DNA of 64,000 nt from Cytophagaceae bacterium (GCA_025455005.1 JALONH010000010.1:1-64000), one strand, 5' to 3'. Positions 18,398 to 27,590 are shown, counted from the first letter of the stretch. The notes: generated by a model not told the origin, from the sequence alone. Made by a program: numbers and translations.

Positions 18398-19407
18398 TAC
18401 AGCAACATTTTTCGATACAACATCTTACGACATTTAAATTTCCTTGTACGGCTGAGGTCTTCGCAACTTTTGATTCTGAAGCATCTTTAATAGAATTATT
18501 AAAACAAGTCCCCTCAACAACGCCCTTTATGGTATTAGGTGGAGGAAGTAATGTTTTATTTTCTCCCAAATATTCCGGTTGGATTTTACACAATCGATGC
18601 AAAGGCATAACGTTACAAAATACTAGTACTTCTTCTGTTACAATTAAAGTTGGAGCAGGAGAAACATGGCATGACTTTGTTTTATATTGCGTTGAAAACG
18701 GTTATTATGGAATAGAAAATTTATCTTTGATACCCGGTACAGTCGGTGCTTCCCCAATACAAAATATTGGAGCTTATGGTGTCGAAGTTAAAGATGTAAT
18801 AGAAAGTGTTGAGGGTATATCTTTACCTACATTTGAAAGAAAGACTTTATACAATAAAGACTGCTGTTTTGGATACAGAGATAGTATTTTTAAAAAAGAA
18901 CTAAAAGGCAAGTTTATTATTACTTCCGTTACATTTACATTGTCCTTACAAAAACAATTGAATACCGAATATGGGGCTATACAATCAACCCTAAAGGAGA
19001 TGCAGATTGAACAACCAACGCTTAAAGATATAAGCCATGCGGTAATAACAATACGTCAGAGTAAGTTGCCGGATCCTTCTGTTATAGGTAATGCCGGAAG
19101 TTTTTTTAAAAATCCGGAAATCACTACTCATCATTTTGCCTCCTTACAAAGTCAATTTCCTACGTTACCCCATTATCCCGGATCTCGATCCGAGTATATA
19201 AAAATTCCTGCGGGATGGTTAATTGAAAAAGCAGGATGGAAAGGAAAACGAAAAGGAAACGTAGGCGTTCACGATAAACAAGCTTTAGTGTTGGTAAATT
19301 ATGGAGAAGGGATAGGAAGCGAACTGATAAGCTTATCGAAAGAAATACAACAAGATGTTTGGGAGAAATTTAGTATTCGATTAGAAGCAGAAGTGAATAT
19401 AGTGTAA
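18394..19407 (+). CDS. murB: UDP-N-acetylenolpyruvoylglucosamine reductase
   Basis: The protein has 337 residues. MurB reduces UDP-GlcNAc-enolpyruvate to UDP-MurNAc with NADPH and FAD in peptidoglycan synthesis. The FAD site is in LGGGSNVLFS and IENLSLIPGTVGASPIQNIG. The catalytic Ser is in NAGSFFKNP and the C-terminal Glu in RLEAEVNIV. The start ATG overlaps the transporter stop. Length and domain order match the long (E. coli-like, type I) MurB form. It ends one base before the convergent deaminase gene, with no clear terminator between them. Confidence 0.96.
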   Translation: MIQQHFSIQHLTTFKFPCTAEVFATFDSEASLIELLKQVPSTTPFMVLGGGSNVLFSPKYSGWILHNRCKGITLQNTSTSSVTIKVGAGETWHDFVLYCVENGYYGIENLSLIPGTVGASPIQNIGAYGVEVKDVIESVEGISLPTFERKTLYNKDCCFGYRDSIFKKELKGKFIITSVTFTLSLQKQLNTEYGAIQSTLKEMQIEQPTLKDISHAVITIRQSKLPDPSVIGNAGSFFKNPEITTHHFASLQSQFPTLPHYPGSRSEYIKIPAGWLIEKAGWKGKRKGNVGVHDKQALVLVNYGEGIGSELISLSKEIQQDVWEKFSIRLEAEVNIV

Positions 19408-19408
19408 G

Positions 19409-19894
19409 CTAATTGGAAGAACTGTTTTTTTGATTATTGTAAGGAACCACTTCAACACCAAACTTTTGTAAAAAAGCTACGCCTTCATCAATAGGTAGCC
19501 CTTTATAAGCAGCATAAGAATTTAGATAAATTACCTTCTTTATTCCGGAGGCATACATAAGACGAGCACAAGATAAGCAGGGGGATAACGTTACGTAAAC
19601 CGTAGCACCGGATATATCCATTCCGTTTTTAACTGCATATACAATGGCATTTTCTTCTGCATGAAGAGCTAAAGAGCAACTACCCTTTGAATCTCTTGGG
19701 CAACCCATTTCCGGCCATTCTTCATCACAATTATGTGTTTTTTCAGGAGGTCCATTATAACCAATAGAAATAATGCGAGTATCCTTCGTCAATACGGCTC
19801 CTACATGGCGTTTAACACAATGTGAACGTTGGGCTAAATTCACAGCCAACTCCATAAAAATATCATCAAATTCAGGTCGCCTGTGCATCCTCAT
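19409..19894 (-). CDS. Deoxycytidylate (dCMP) deaminase family protein
   Basis: The protein has 161 residues from the ATG at 19894; two additional codons to a TTG are open but not needed. It has the zinc-binding deaminase signature LHAEENAI with the catalytic Glu and SPCLSCARLMYASGI with the two zinc cysteines, plus a further Cys-rich insert (HNCDEEWPEMGCP) typical of the ComEB/dCMP deaminase branch. It makes dUMP for thymidylate synthesis. Its start overlaps the stop of the upstream outer-membrane gene (TAATG), which implies coupled translation. Confidence 0.9.
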   Translation of the reverse strand: MRMHRRPEFDDIFMELAVNLAQRSHCVKRHVGAVLTKDTRIISIGYNGPPEKTHNCDEEWPEMGCPRDSKGSCSLALHAEENAIVYAVKNGMDISGATVYVTLSPCLSCARLMYASGIKKVIYLNSYAAYKGLPIDEGVAFLQKFGVEVVPYNNQKNSSSN

Positions 19895-20808
19895 TACCAA
19901 CGATAGGAGATTTGAATCGATACTACTTTAGAACGGAGTAAACCATCCGCTCCAACACTTCGATTGATAAGCGGTTGCGCATAAATTCCTTCTATACCCC
20001 AATGAGATGTGGCAGTATAAGAAAGTCCTGCCAAAATATTTAAAGTAGTTCCTTTTGACCCCTCCGGTGTGACGCGCTGATCTAATGCGTTCAAATAAGA
20101 ATCCCCTTTCAGTCTATACAAAAAAAGTGTTCCCAATATGGGTTGAATTTTTCGTTTACCTATTCTATATTCCAAACGAGCCAGGAAATCATTCCCTCTT
20201 TTCAATTGGTTGGAAGCCTCGTAAAAAGAGCCTTCCGCTTGTCCGTTCCATAGATTTGGCAAAAAGTTATTACTGTTATTGTGAACTAAAACCTGTTGGT
20301 ATCCTAAGCCTAAAGTCCAACCATTCCAAAGTAAAGTGGAATTTAAAATTACATCAAATGTACCCAGAGAACTTTGGTATACCATAGGTAAACTCATAGA
20401 AGAACTTCCACCACCTGTTTGAGAAAAAGTTCCAGTTGGTAATCGAAAACTAATCCCTGTTTTCCATTGTATGGTTTTTATTTTCTTAGTATAAGTTGAA
20501 CCTAGAACTATATCACCAAGAGCTGTAACATTTCCTAATTCACCGGTTGCTAGTTGGAATGGAATTTTTAATTGAAAAGCCAAAGAAGGATTCATATTCC
20601 AAATAGCATCGGCATACCATTGGTGCACTTGAGTATTGCGTTTTGCATCTCCCCAAGAGTACCCAACTTTAACTATTTTTTTAGGTAAAGTATCTTGACG
20701 ATAAGATGACATGGCGCCAACCGAACAGCCTCCGGCATCACTACAACCTTGTCCAAAAGAAAATATAGATATAAAACAACCAATAATAACAGCGATAATC
20801 TTATACAT
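19894..20808 (-). CDS. Outer-membrane beta-barrel protein of unknown role
   Basis: The protein has 304 residues. A signal peptide (IIAVIIGCFISIFSFGQ) is followed by a Cys-containing start (GCSDAGGCSVGAMSS) and many alternating aromatic/polar strands, ending in SIQISYRW, the terminal-aromatic pattern of outer-membrane barrels. Motifs such as LGDIVLGSTYTK and GISFRLPTGT resemble transporter-type porin families. It is encoded just before dCMP deaminase with a 1-base overlap. The function is not recognised. Confidence 0.75.
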   Translation of the reverse strand: MYKIIAVIIGCFISIFSFGQGCSDAGGCSVGAMSSYRQDTLPKKIVKVGYSWGDAKRNTQVHQWYADAIWNMNPSLAFQLKIPFQLATGELGNVTALGDIVLGSTYTKKIKTIQWKTGISFRLPTGTFSQTGGGSSSMSLPMVYQSSLGTFDVILNSTLLWNGWTLGLGYQQVLVHNNSNNFLPNLWNGQAEGSFYEASNQLKRGNDFLARLEYRIGKRKIQPILGTLFLYRLKGDSYLNALDQRVTPEGSKGTTLNILAGLSYTATSHWGIEGIYAQPLINRSVGADGLLRSKVVSIQISYRW

Positions 20809-20881
20809 ACTCTAATATTTATTTAAACTTACACTATTTTCAGTAACCTTTTCGGTATTTCTGTTAATAGTTTTAAAAGCG

Positions 20882-20889
20882 TACTTTTG
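20882..20889 (+). promoter_or_regulatory. Candidate -7 box of the ABC-F gene
   Basis: The sequence TACTTTTG matches TAnnTTTG and ends five bases before the ATG at 20895, so a leaderless or nearly leaderless transcript is predicted. A TTTC at 20858-20861 lies at about the -33 distance but is imperfect. Confidence 0.45.
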
Positions 20890-20894
20890 TAAAT

Positions 20895-22787
20895 ATGCTA
20901 ACATTGAATAACATTTCTTATTTCATTGGTGGTAGAGCGTTATATCAAAATGCCACCTTACAAATACAACCAAAGGATAAAATAGGTTTGATAGGTGCAA
21001 ATGGTACCGGAAAAACAACTTTATTACGAATTATCACAGGGGAATACAGTATAGACGAAGGGACCGTTCAAAAAAGTAAAGACTGCACCATAGGTTACTT
21101 GAACCAAGATTTGTTATCCTTTCAAAGCGATGATAGTATCTTGGCAGTAGCGATGAAAGCTTTTTCAGAAGCAATGGCTATTCAAGTTGAGATGGACCAT
21201 CTATTAGAAAAGATGGAAACACACTATACGGATGCTTTAATTGATAAACTTTCCAAATTACAAGAACGGTTTCAAGCTTTGGAAGGCTATACTATTCAGT
21301 CCTCTGCAGAGAAGATATTAGAAGGATTAGGTTTTTCCTCTACCGATCTTCAACGACCGTTGCGAACCTTCTCCGGTGGATGGAGAATGCGGGTTATTCT
21401 GGCTCAAATGTTATTAGCGAAACCATCCCTCCTATTATTAGATGAACCTACAAACCATTTAGACTTACCCTCCATTCAATGGTTAGAAAATTATTTACAA
21501 GATTACGAAGGTGCGGTAATCATCGTGTCACATGATAGAGCCTTTTTAAATCAAGCGGTAACTAAAATTGTTGAAGTTGCTCAACAACAATTGACTGTAT
21601 ATGAAGGGAATTATGATTTTTACCTAGAAGAGCGCACCTTACGTAAAGAAATACAAAAAGCTGCTTTTGAAAATCAGCAAGCAAAAATAAGACAAACAGA
21701 ACGATTCATCGAACGATTCCGTGCTCAAGCTACAAAAGCTAAGCAAGTACAATCTAGAGTTAAATCGTTAGAACGTATCGATATGATTGAAGACATCGTT
21801 GAAGAAAACCAACATGTCAATTTCAAATTTCAATTTAAGATTTCACCCGGAAGAACTATTACTGAGTTAAAAGAGGTCAGCAAAGCATATGGTGCATTAC
21901 AAATCTTACAGAAAAGCTCCGGACGTATAGAACGAGGCGATAAGATAGCCTTAATCGGAGCTAATGGAAGAGGCAAATCAACGCTTTTACGGATTATTAG
22001 TGGTAGTGAAGCCATCGATGGTGAAGTTATACAAGGACATAATGTACTGCCTTCCTTTTTTGCACAACATCAATTGGAATCACTTGATATAGAGAATACG
22101 TTATTAGATGAATTGAAAATGATGGGTTCCGATAAAAGTGAAACAGAACTTCGGAATGTTTTAGGTTGTTTTCTATTTGCAGGAGACGATGTGTTCAAAA
22201 AAATTAAAGTTTTATCAGGTGGAGAAAAATCACGTGTTGCATTAGCCAAAACTTTAATATCAAATGCCAATTTTTTGTTATTAGATGAACCAACCAATCA
22301 CTTAGACATAGTTTCTGTTAACATACTAATACAAGCGTTACAACAATATGAAGGAACGTTAGTGGTCGTGAGTCACGATCGACATTTTGTATCCCAGGTT
22401 GCGACAAAAATATGGTATATAGAAGACCACCAGTTAAAAGAATATCCGGGTACATTTGATGAATACACCTATTGGTCACAACATCAAAAAACGAATACCA
22501 CACCTTCTAACAGTACAAAAGATAAACCCAGCCAGCCAAACGAGAAACCAAAGGTTGAAAAAAAGGATGGACTGAATAAGAAAGTAGAACAAGACATTAA
22601 GAAAGCAGAAGAAAAAATAACGTTATTGGAAGTGGAGAAAAGGACAATAGAAGAAGAACTAAGTAAAGTAGAGACCTATACTAATCCGGACAAACTAGCA
22701 GAGTTCGGTTTAAAATTACAAACAATAGAAGACCAACTGCTGGAATGGAATAAACGATGGGAGTCCTTATTGGAAAGTTTAGAATAA
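20895..22787 (+). CDS. ABC-F family ATPase (Uup/YdiF-like)
   Basis: The protein has 630 residues with two ABC domains and no membrane segment, so it acts on ribosomes or nucleic acid, not in transport. Domain 1 has IGANGTGKTTLLRI, a TFSGGWRMRV signature and LLLLDEPTNHLDL. Domain 2 has IGANGRGKSTLLRI, LSGGEKSRVALAK and LLLDEPTNHLDI. Between them is a charged linker (residues about 240-310) typical of ABC-F translation factors. A C-terminal coiled-coil with Lys/Glu-rich residues (about 545-630) follows, as in Uup. It stands alone between two weak promoter matches. Confidence 0.93.
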   Translation: MLTLNNISYFIGGRALYQNATLQIQPKDKIGLIGANGTGKTTLLRIITGEYSIDEGTVQKSKDCTIGYLNQDLLSFQSDDSILAVAMKAFSEAMAIQVEMDHLLEKMETHYTDALIDKLSKLQERFQALEGYTIQSSAEKILEGLGFSSTDLQRPLRTFSGGWRMRVILAQMLLAKPSLLLLDEPTNHLDLPSIQWLENYLQDYEGAVIIVSHDRAFLNQAVTKIVEVAQQQLTVYEGNYDFYLEERTLRKEIQKAAFENQQAKIRQTERFIERFRAQATKAKQVQSRVKSLERIDMIEDIVEENQHVNFKFQFKISPGRTITELKEVSKAYGALQILQKSSGRIERGDKIALIGANGRGKSTLLRIISGSEAIDGEVIQGHNVLPSFFAQHQLESLDIENTLLDELKMMGSDKSETELRNVLGCFLFAGDDVFKKIKVLSGGEKSRVALAKTLISNANFLLLDEPTNHLDIVSVNILIQALQQYEGTLVVVSHDRHFVSQVATKIWYIEDHQLKEYPGTFDEYTYWSQHQKTNTTPSNSTKDKPSQPNEKPKVEKKDGLNKKVEQDIKKAEEKITLLEVEKRTIEEELSKVETYTNPDKLAEFGLKLQTIEDQLLEWNKRWESLLESLE

Positions 22788-22796
22788 ATCAGGTAT

Positions 22797-22804
22797 TATA
22801 TTTG
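22797..22804 (+). promoter_or_regulatory. Candidate -7 box of the type IX plug gene
   Basis: The sequence TATATTTG matches TAnnTTTG and ends 14 bases before the ATG at 22819. It lies 9 bases after the ABC-F stop, so the gene may have its own promoter. No clear -33 element was seen. Confidence 0.4.
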
Positions 22805-22818
22805 AGATCAATACGAAT

Positions 22819-24090
22819 ATGAGAATCATCGTCGGTATTACACTGATCTGTATCACTTTTGGAATACCCCTTCCCAAAACCTTTGGTGCAGAAGTACCAG
22901 CTATCGATAAAATATATCGATCAAAAATTTATAATGTTTTAATGTATACCGCCTTAGAAGGTCCCAAAGGGAATACGGGTATAACATCCATAGAACAAAC
23001 CAATCCTTTGATACTAGAATTTGATGATTTGGGAGACGAGCCTCAAAATTACTATTTCAAACTTTACCATTGCAATGCAGATTGGTCGGTATCTTATCTA
23101 AATTCTACACAATACCTGTATGATTTTAACGAGTTTAGAATTTCAGACCGAGAAATGTCCTACGGAACACGGACACTCTATTATCGCCATACCACTGTGC
23201 TCCCTAAAGTAAAAGTAAGTGGAAATTACTTAATAAGAGTATATAGAAATTATGATGAAGATGATTTGGTCCTCACCAAACGTTTTGTAGTATATGAGCC
23301 TATTTGTCAGATTACCACAGATATTCGACGTTCAGTAGTACCGGCGGACGCCTTTCAGAAGCAACAAGTGAATTTTAGAGTAACATACGGTTCATTACAA
23401 GTAATGAATGCTTTTCAAGATTTTAAAGTAACCATACGTCAAAATTATCGTTGGGACAATGCTATAACCAAGTTACAACCTGTGTTTGTTAAGGAATATG
23501 AAAGGGCTTTGGAATATGATTTTTATAATAATGAAAATGCTTTCCCGGGATTAAATGAATATCGGTTCTTTGATATGCGCTCTGTTCAATTTAATGGAAT
23601 GTACATGGCTAAAGTTTTACGAAGTAATGAAGTGTCTCAAGTTTGGATCATGGAAGAATCAACTAGAAAAGGATTCACCTATACTTTTTATGATGATATC
23701 AACGGAGGTTTTTTACCGGAGTTGTATGAAACCAGAAATCGAACTATAGAGCCGGATTATGTGGTGGTACATTTTAAATTAAATGTTAAAGAAAAAGCGC
23801 CCGGTGAAGTCTATATAGTGGGTGGATTCAATCAGAATATAGTAGAAGAACGCTATAAAATGACTTATGATGAAACATTGAAAGCCTATATAGGTTCTTT
23901 TTGGATGAAGCAAGGATACTATAACTACATGTACACGTTAGTACAAGGAGGAAAACGAGATGATAGTTATTTTGAAGGGAGCAGTTCATTAACAGAAAAT
24001 GCCTACGACATTATCGTTTATACCCGTGTTCAAGGTGAATTATACGATAGAGCCGTAGGCTATTTCCATCAACGCTACAGAGGTCGTTAA
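22819..24090 (+). CDS. Type IX secretion plug-family protein (DUF5103)
   Basis: The protein has 423 residues. It starts with a signal peptide (IIVGITLICITFGIPL) and follows the DUF5103 layout: an N-terminal immunoglobulin-like region (IYRSKIYNVLMYTALEG, NADWSVSYLNSTQYLYDFNEF), then two beta-rich domains ending in GYFHQRYRGR. DUF5103 includes the Plug protein that closes the SprA translocon of the type IX system. It fits with the type IX substrate encoded at 30533-37408. The last codon overlaps the convergent Cas6-like gene by four bases (shared TTAA). Confidence 0.85.
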   Translation: MRIIVGITLICITFGIPLPKTFGAEVPAIDKIYRSKIYNVLMYTALEGPKGNTGITSIEQTNPLILEFDDLGDEPQNYYFKLYHCNADWSVSYLNSTQYLYDFNEFRISDREMSYGTRTLYYRHTTVLPKVKVSGNYLIRVYRNYDEDDLVLTKRFVVYEPICQITTDIRRSVVPADAFQKQQVNFRVTYGSLQVMNAFQDFKVTIRQNYRWDNAITKLQPVFVKEYERALEYDFYNNENAFPGLNEYRFFDMRSVQFNGMYMAKVLRSNEVSQVWIMEESTRKGFTYTFYDDINGGFLPELYETRNRTIEPDYVVVHFKLNVKEKAPGEVYIVGGFNQNIVEERYKMTYDETLKAYIGSFWMKQGYYNYMYTLVQGGKRDDSYFEGSSSLTENAYDIIVYTRVQGELYDRAVGYFHQRYRGR

Positions 24091-24902
24091 GCTTCCGGCG
24101 TATGTTTAGATACTATAAAAGGTAATACTCGTTTATTAGGATCAGTGTTGGCGATATCCAACATTCCAAAACCTTTATCTGCATAAAGACCAAATCCACA
24201 AGTGAATACAAATTCTTGCACTTTAGGATGAGCGTATAATTTAAAAGGGAAAGTATAACCTCTAACTTCATGTTTATCACCGGATACATAAACCGGGAAT
24301 ATACGAGCGAACTTTTTCTCTTCCCCTTTGATCTTGTTTAAATAATCTTTATCCGGTACTAATTGAAATTGAAAATACTGGGCTAATTCTTCTTGAGAGA
24401 ATCCGGCCTTTTCCATTCGGCTCATAGTAGCTTCGTATAAAGCATCAGAGAAAACATCGAGCGATGGATTAATAAAGCGTTTAGCATCTACTGAATTATC
24501 AGCAGCCGATATGATGGCTAATGGAGATAAGCAGATATATTTCATTTCATTGGTAAAATCTGGTAACTCTTCTTTATCCGCATTCAGTGGGTTAAGAACT
24601 AATTTACCAATCATAACTTGAGGTTCATCGAATATTTTCTTCACAACAAATTCGATTAATTGAGGATCGTTTGAAGAAAATATTAATGTGATTTTACTGG
24701 AATAGAAATGAAGACCATCCTTTCCAACTCTAGTTTGACCTTTTAGAGCGGAATAGTTGTAGAACGATTGCATGGATTTACCCGGACTTGAACTGAAATA
24801 CTGTTCAATGTAGGTTGACATAAAGTCATGGATTAGATATTGATGATGAAAAGGAACATAAGCTCCTTTATTCACCAAACCGAAAATTAAACGTACTCTC
24901 AC
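24087..24902 (-). CDS. cas6: Orphan Cas6-like RNA-binding/endoribonuclease protein
   Basis: The protein has 271 residues and starts with GTG at 24902, giving MRVRLIF, as in Cas6. Two Cas6 hallmarks are visible: the early segment VPFHHQYLIHDF (residues 16-27), and the C-terminal glycine-rich loop CGFGLYADKGFGML (235-248). Cas6 cuts CRISPR precursor RNA. Here no repeat array or other cas gene is present, and no His is found in residues 26-64, where the catalytic His of archaeal Cas6 would be expected (from memory of that family). It lies 52 bases after ychF, in the same direction. The fold call is good; a CRISPR role is doubtful. Confidence 0.8.
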   Translation of the reverse strand: MRVRLIFGLVNKGAYVPFHHQYLIHDFMSTYIEQYFSSSPGKSMQSFYNYSALKGQTRVGKDGLHFYSSKITLIFSSNDPQLIEFVVKKIFDEPQVMIGKLVLNPLNADKEELPDFTNEMKYICLSPLAIISAADNSVDAKRFINPSLDVFSDALYEATMSRMEKAGFSQEELAQYFQFQLVPDKDYLNKIKGEEKKFARIFPVYVSGDKHEVRGYTFPFKLYAHPKVQEFVFTCGFGLYADKGFGMLDIANTDPNKRVLPFIVSKHTPEA

Positions 24903-24954
24903 AATTACTTTTGTTTAAAAATTTAACATAGAACCCTTTGGAAGTGAAAATAGT

Positions 24955-26052
24955 TCAGACATTGAATCTAAAATGAACAATATCGCCGTCTTCTACTATA
25001 TATTCTTTTCCTTCAATGGATATTTTTCCTGCATCCCTGCAGGCAGACTCTGATTTGTATTTTTGGTAGTCTGCTAACTTTATTACTTCTGCTTTAATAA
25101 AGCCTCTTTCAAAATCGGAGTGAATCACTCCGGCTGCTGCCGGCGCTTTCCATCCTTTTCGTATTGTCCATGCCCTCACTTCTTTTACACCTGCTGTAAA
25201 ATAGGTGATTAAATCTAACAGGTGATAAGCAGCACGAATCAATTTATTTAATCCAGATTCATCTAGTCCATATTCCCCTAAGAACATTGCTTTTTCTTCC
25301 GGATCGGTAAATTCTTGTATTTGAGCTTCAATAGAGGCCGAAACGACTACTACTTGAGCATTTTCATCTTTAACAGCCGCTTTTAGTTTTTCTACCCATT
25401 CATTCCCAAGCGGAAGAGATTTTTCATCTACATTAGCGACGTAAATAACCGGCTTAATGGTTAATAAATGGATATCTTCTACTGCTTTCTTTTCTTCTTC
25501 TGTCAGGTATAAACTACGAGCGCTTTTACCCTCCATTAGGTGTTTTTTATATAACTCTAGGACAATCAGTTCCTTTTTGGCCTTAGCATCTCCGGCTTTT
25601 GCAGATCGTTCAACACGAGCAATCTTCTTTTCTACAGATTCTAAATCTTTTAATTGAAGTTCTGTGTCGATGATTTCTTTATCAGAGACCGGATCTACTT
25701 TACCGTTTACGTGAATGATATTATCGTCTGAAAAGCACCGAATCACATGTGCAATAGCATCCACTTCACGAATATTGGCTAAGAATTGATTACCCAATCC
25801 CTCCCCTTTGCTGGCTCCTTTTACAAGACCGGCAATATCTACAAACTCCATGATGGCCGGAATGGTTTTTTCCGGATGAACCAATTCTTCCAACGCTTCA
25901 ATCCTTGTGTCCGGAACCGTTACAACCCCTATGTTTGGTTCAATCGTACAAAACGGATAATTTGCTGCTTCAGCTTTTGCGTTTGATAAAGCGTTAAATA
26001 AAGTAGACTTCCCTACATTTGGAAGTCCGACAATTCCACATTTTAAACCCAT
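24955..26052 (-). CDS. ychF: Redox-regulated ATPase YchF
   Basis: The protein has 365 residues of the Obg-like GTPase/ATPase family. It has GIVGLPNVGKSTLFNAL (P-loop), a DIAGLVKGASKGEGLGNQF switch region, the altered nucleotide-specificity motif ANVDEK (not NKxD, as in YchF) and a C-terminal TGS domain that ends IEGKEYIVEDGDIVHFRFN. YchF binds ribosomes and prefers ATP. It has its own -7 box upstream and is followed by the Cas6-like gene. Confidence 0.97.
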   Translation of the reverse strand: MGLKCGIVGLPNVGKSTLFNALSNAKAEAANYPFCTIEPNIGVVTVPDTRIEALEELVHPEKTIPAIMEFVDIAGLVKGASKGEGLGNQFLANIREVDAIAHVIRCFSDDNIIHVNGKVDPVSDKEIIDTELQLKDLESVEKKIARVERSAKAGDAKAKKELIVLELYKKHLMEGKSARSLYLTEEEKKAVEDIHLLTIKPVIYVANVDEKSLPLGNEWVEKLKAAVKDENAQVVVVSASIEAQIQEFTDPEEKAMFLGEYGLDESGLNKLIRAAYHLLDLITYFTAGVKEVRAWTIRKGWKAPAAAGVIHSDFERGFIKAEVIKLADYQKYKSESACRDAGKISIEGKEYIVEDGDIVHFRFNV

Positions 26053-26075
26053 TTTTAAAATAAAAAGCTACTATG

Positions 26076-26083
26076 CAAAAATA
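26076..26083 (-). promoter_or_regulatory. Candidate -7 box of ychF
   Basis: On the minus strand the sequence TATTTTTG fits TAnnTTTG and lies 23 bases before the ychF ATG, a leader of about 18 bases. No TTTG was found at the -33 distance. Confidence 0.45.
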
Positions 26084-26164
26084 CGCATAGAAATAGGGAA
26101 AAGCGAACATTACGTTATAAATGTGCGTAAGTCGACGATTTCAGACTATTTTAAAATGTAAGGA

Positions 26165-26497
26165 TTAATCCCATTTCAACTCGGTATCACCTTCAGCGTC
26201 ATCTTCCTCTCTAGAATCGAAAGAGGAAAAATCAACATCCGGAAGTAACTCTGTTTTCACGTGATCGACCGTTTGGCGTAACGCATCCATGAATTTCTCA
26301 AAATCCTCTTTGTATAAGAAAATTTTATGTTTTTCATAGTAGAAACCCTCATCTTTATAGCGCTTCTTACTTTCTGTAATGGTCAAATAGTAGTCGTTTG
26401 ACCGAGTTGACTTAATGTCAAAGAAATACGTTCTTTTTCCTGCACGCACTCGCTGAGAATAAATTTCTCCGCTGTCTTTTTCTTTTCCTTCTTCCAC
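26165..26497 (-). CDS. DUF3276 PUR-domain nucleic-acid-binding protein
   Basis: The protein has 110 residues with a GTG start at 26497. Upstream frame is open for several codons but no ATG occurs. It has GKRTYFFDIKSTRSNDYYL and KHKIFLYKEDFEKFMDALRQ, hallmarks of the Bacteroidota PUR-alpha-like DUF3276 family, which binds single-stranded nucleic acid. A strongly acidic C-terminal tail (SREEDDAEGDTELKWD) follows. It stands between ychF and a divergent DUF58 gene. Confidence 0.88.
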   Translation of the reverse strand: MEEGKEKDSGEIYSQRVRAGKRTYFFDIKSTRSNDYYLTITESKKRYKDEGFYYEKHKIFLYKEDFEKFMDALRQTVDHVKTELLPDVDFSSFDSREEDDAEGDTELKWD

Positions 26498-26630
26498 CAG
26501 ACTAAAAGTTTTAATGTAAGTAAATCTATTTTTTATTCCCTTTAAATTACAAATAAATTCGTAATCCTATATTAAATACTTAAATTTATTTCGAATCTGA
26601 TACTGTATTCAACAAATAGAATCTAAGCAC

Positions 26631-27536
26631 ATGCGACTTGATGACATCCCGTCCTTTGGCAATTTAGAACTTTTAGCTAAGCATTTAGTGGATGGTTTCA
26701 TAACAGGAAAGCACCAATCGCCTTATCATGGATTTTCCGTTGAATTTGCTGAACATCGAAATTATAATTCAGGCGAGAGTATGCGGCATATTGACTGGAA
26801 AGTATATGCCAAAACAGATAAGTTGATGGTAAAGACATATGATGAAGAAACAAACTTAAAAGCCTATGTGGGATTAGATGTTTCCTCCAGTATGTTTTAT
26901 CCAAAAAAAGATAATAAGTCTAAATTAGCCTTTAGTATACTTTCAATAGCAGCTTTATTTCATTTAATGCAACGCCAACGCGATGCTTTTTCATTACATA
27001 CTTTTGCAGCTGAAATTCTCACATCTTCTCCTATTAAATCTACCCGAATTCATTTGCATACCCTACAACAACAAATGCAAACCTTATTAGAGGCTTCACA
27101 ACCAATTCATCAATCCGGAAATTTAGCTTCTGTATGTCATGTGTTAGCAGAAAAAGCAGGCAAACGTTCAATGGTGATTTTGTTTACTGACTTATTAGGT
27201 GAACAAGACCGATTAGAAGAATTCTATGCTGCCTTACAACACTTGAAACACAATAAACATGATGTTTTACTTTTTCATGTTTTAGATACAGCTCAAGAAG
27301 TTGATTTAGCATGGGAGCAACGACCTTATTGGGTTGAAGATGCTGAAAGTGGTGCTAAAATAAAAGTATACCCCCAAGCCATTCAAAAAGAATATCAATC
27401 TAAAATAACACAGTACTTACAAAACATTTATCTTAGATGTGGGGAGATGGGTGTAGAGTTAGTAGTAGCAGATATAAATCAAGATATAGAACAAGTGTTA
27501 ACCCCCTTTTTATTAAGGCGGTCACAATTATATTAA
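26631..27536 (+). CDS. DUF58 protein with von Willebrand A-like domain
   Basis: The protein has 301 residues. It has EFAEHRNYNSGESMRHIDWKVYAKTDKLMVK, split here as the family motif around residues 42-75, and a metal-binding DVSSSM followed by TDLLG. DUF58 proteins often work with MoxR AAA ATPases and vWA proteins in envelope stress complexes. No such partner is adjacent; the next gene is aconitase, in the opposite direction. It lacks a membrane segment. The role is not known. Confidence 0.85.
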   Translation: MRLDDIPSFGNLELLAKHLVDGFITGKHQSPYHGFSVEFAEHRNYNSGESMRHIDWKVYAKTDKLMVKTYDEETNLKAYVGLDVSSSMFYPKKDNKSKLAFSILSIAALFHLMQRQRDAFSLHTFAAEILTSSPIKSTRIHLHTLQQQMQTLLEASQPIHQSGNLASVCHVLAEKAGKRSMVILFTDLLGEQDRLEEFYAALQHLKHNKHDVLLFHVLDTAQEVDLAWEQRPYWVEDAESGAKIKVYPQAIQKEYQSKITQYLQNIYLRCGEMGVELVVADINQDIEQVLTPFLLRRSQLY

Positions 27537-27556
27537 TTCAACAAACGGTTTTTTAT

Positions 27557-27590
27557 AAAAAAAGCCGCTCTTTTAAAAGAGCGGCTTTTT
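27557..27590. terminator. Bidirectional terminator between DUF58 and aconitase genes
   Basis: A perfect 13-bp inverted repeat (27562-27574 with 27575-27587, so a loop forms from the central TTTTAAAA) is flanked by an A run on the left and a T run on the right. It can serve both converging genes. Confidence 0.85.
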
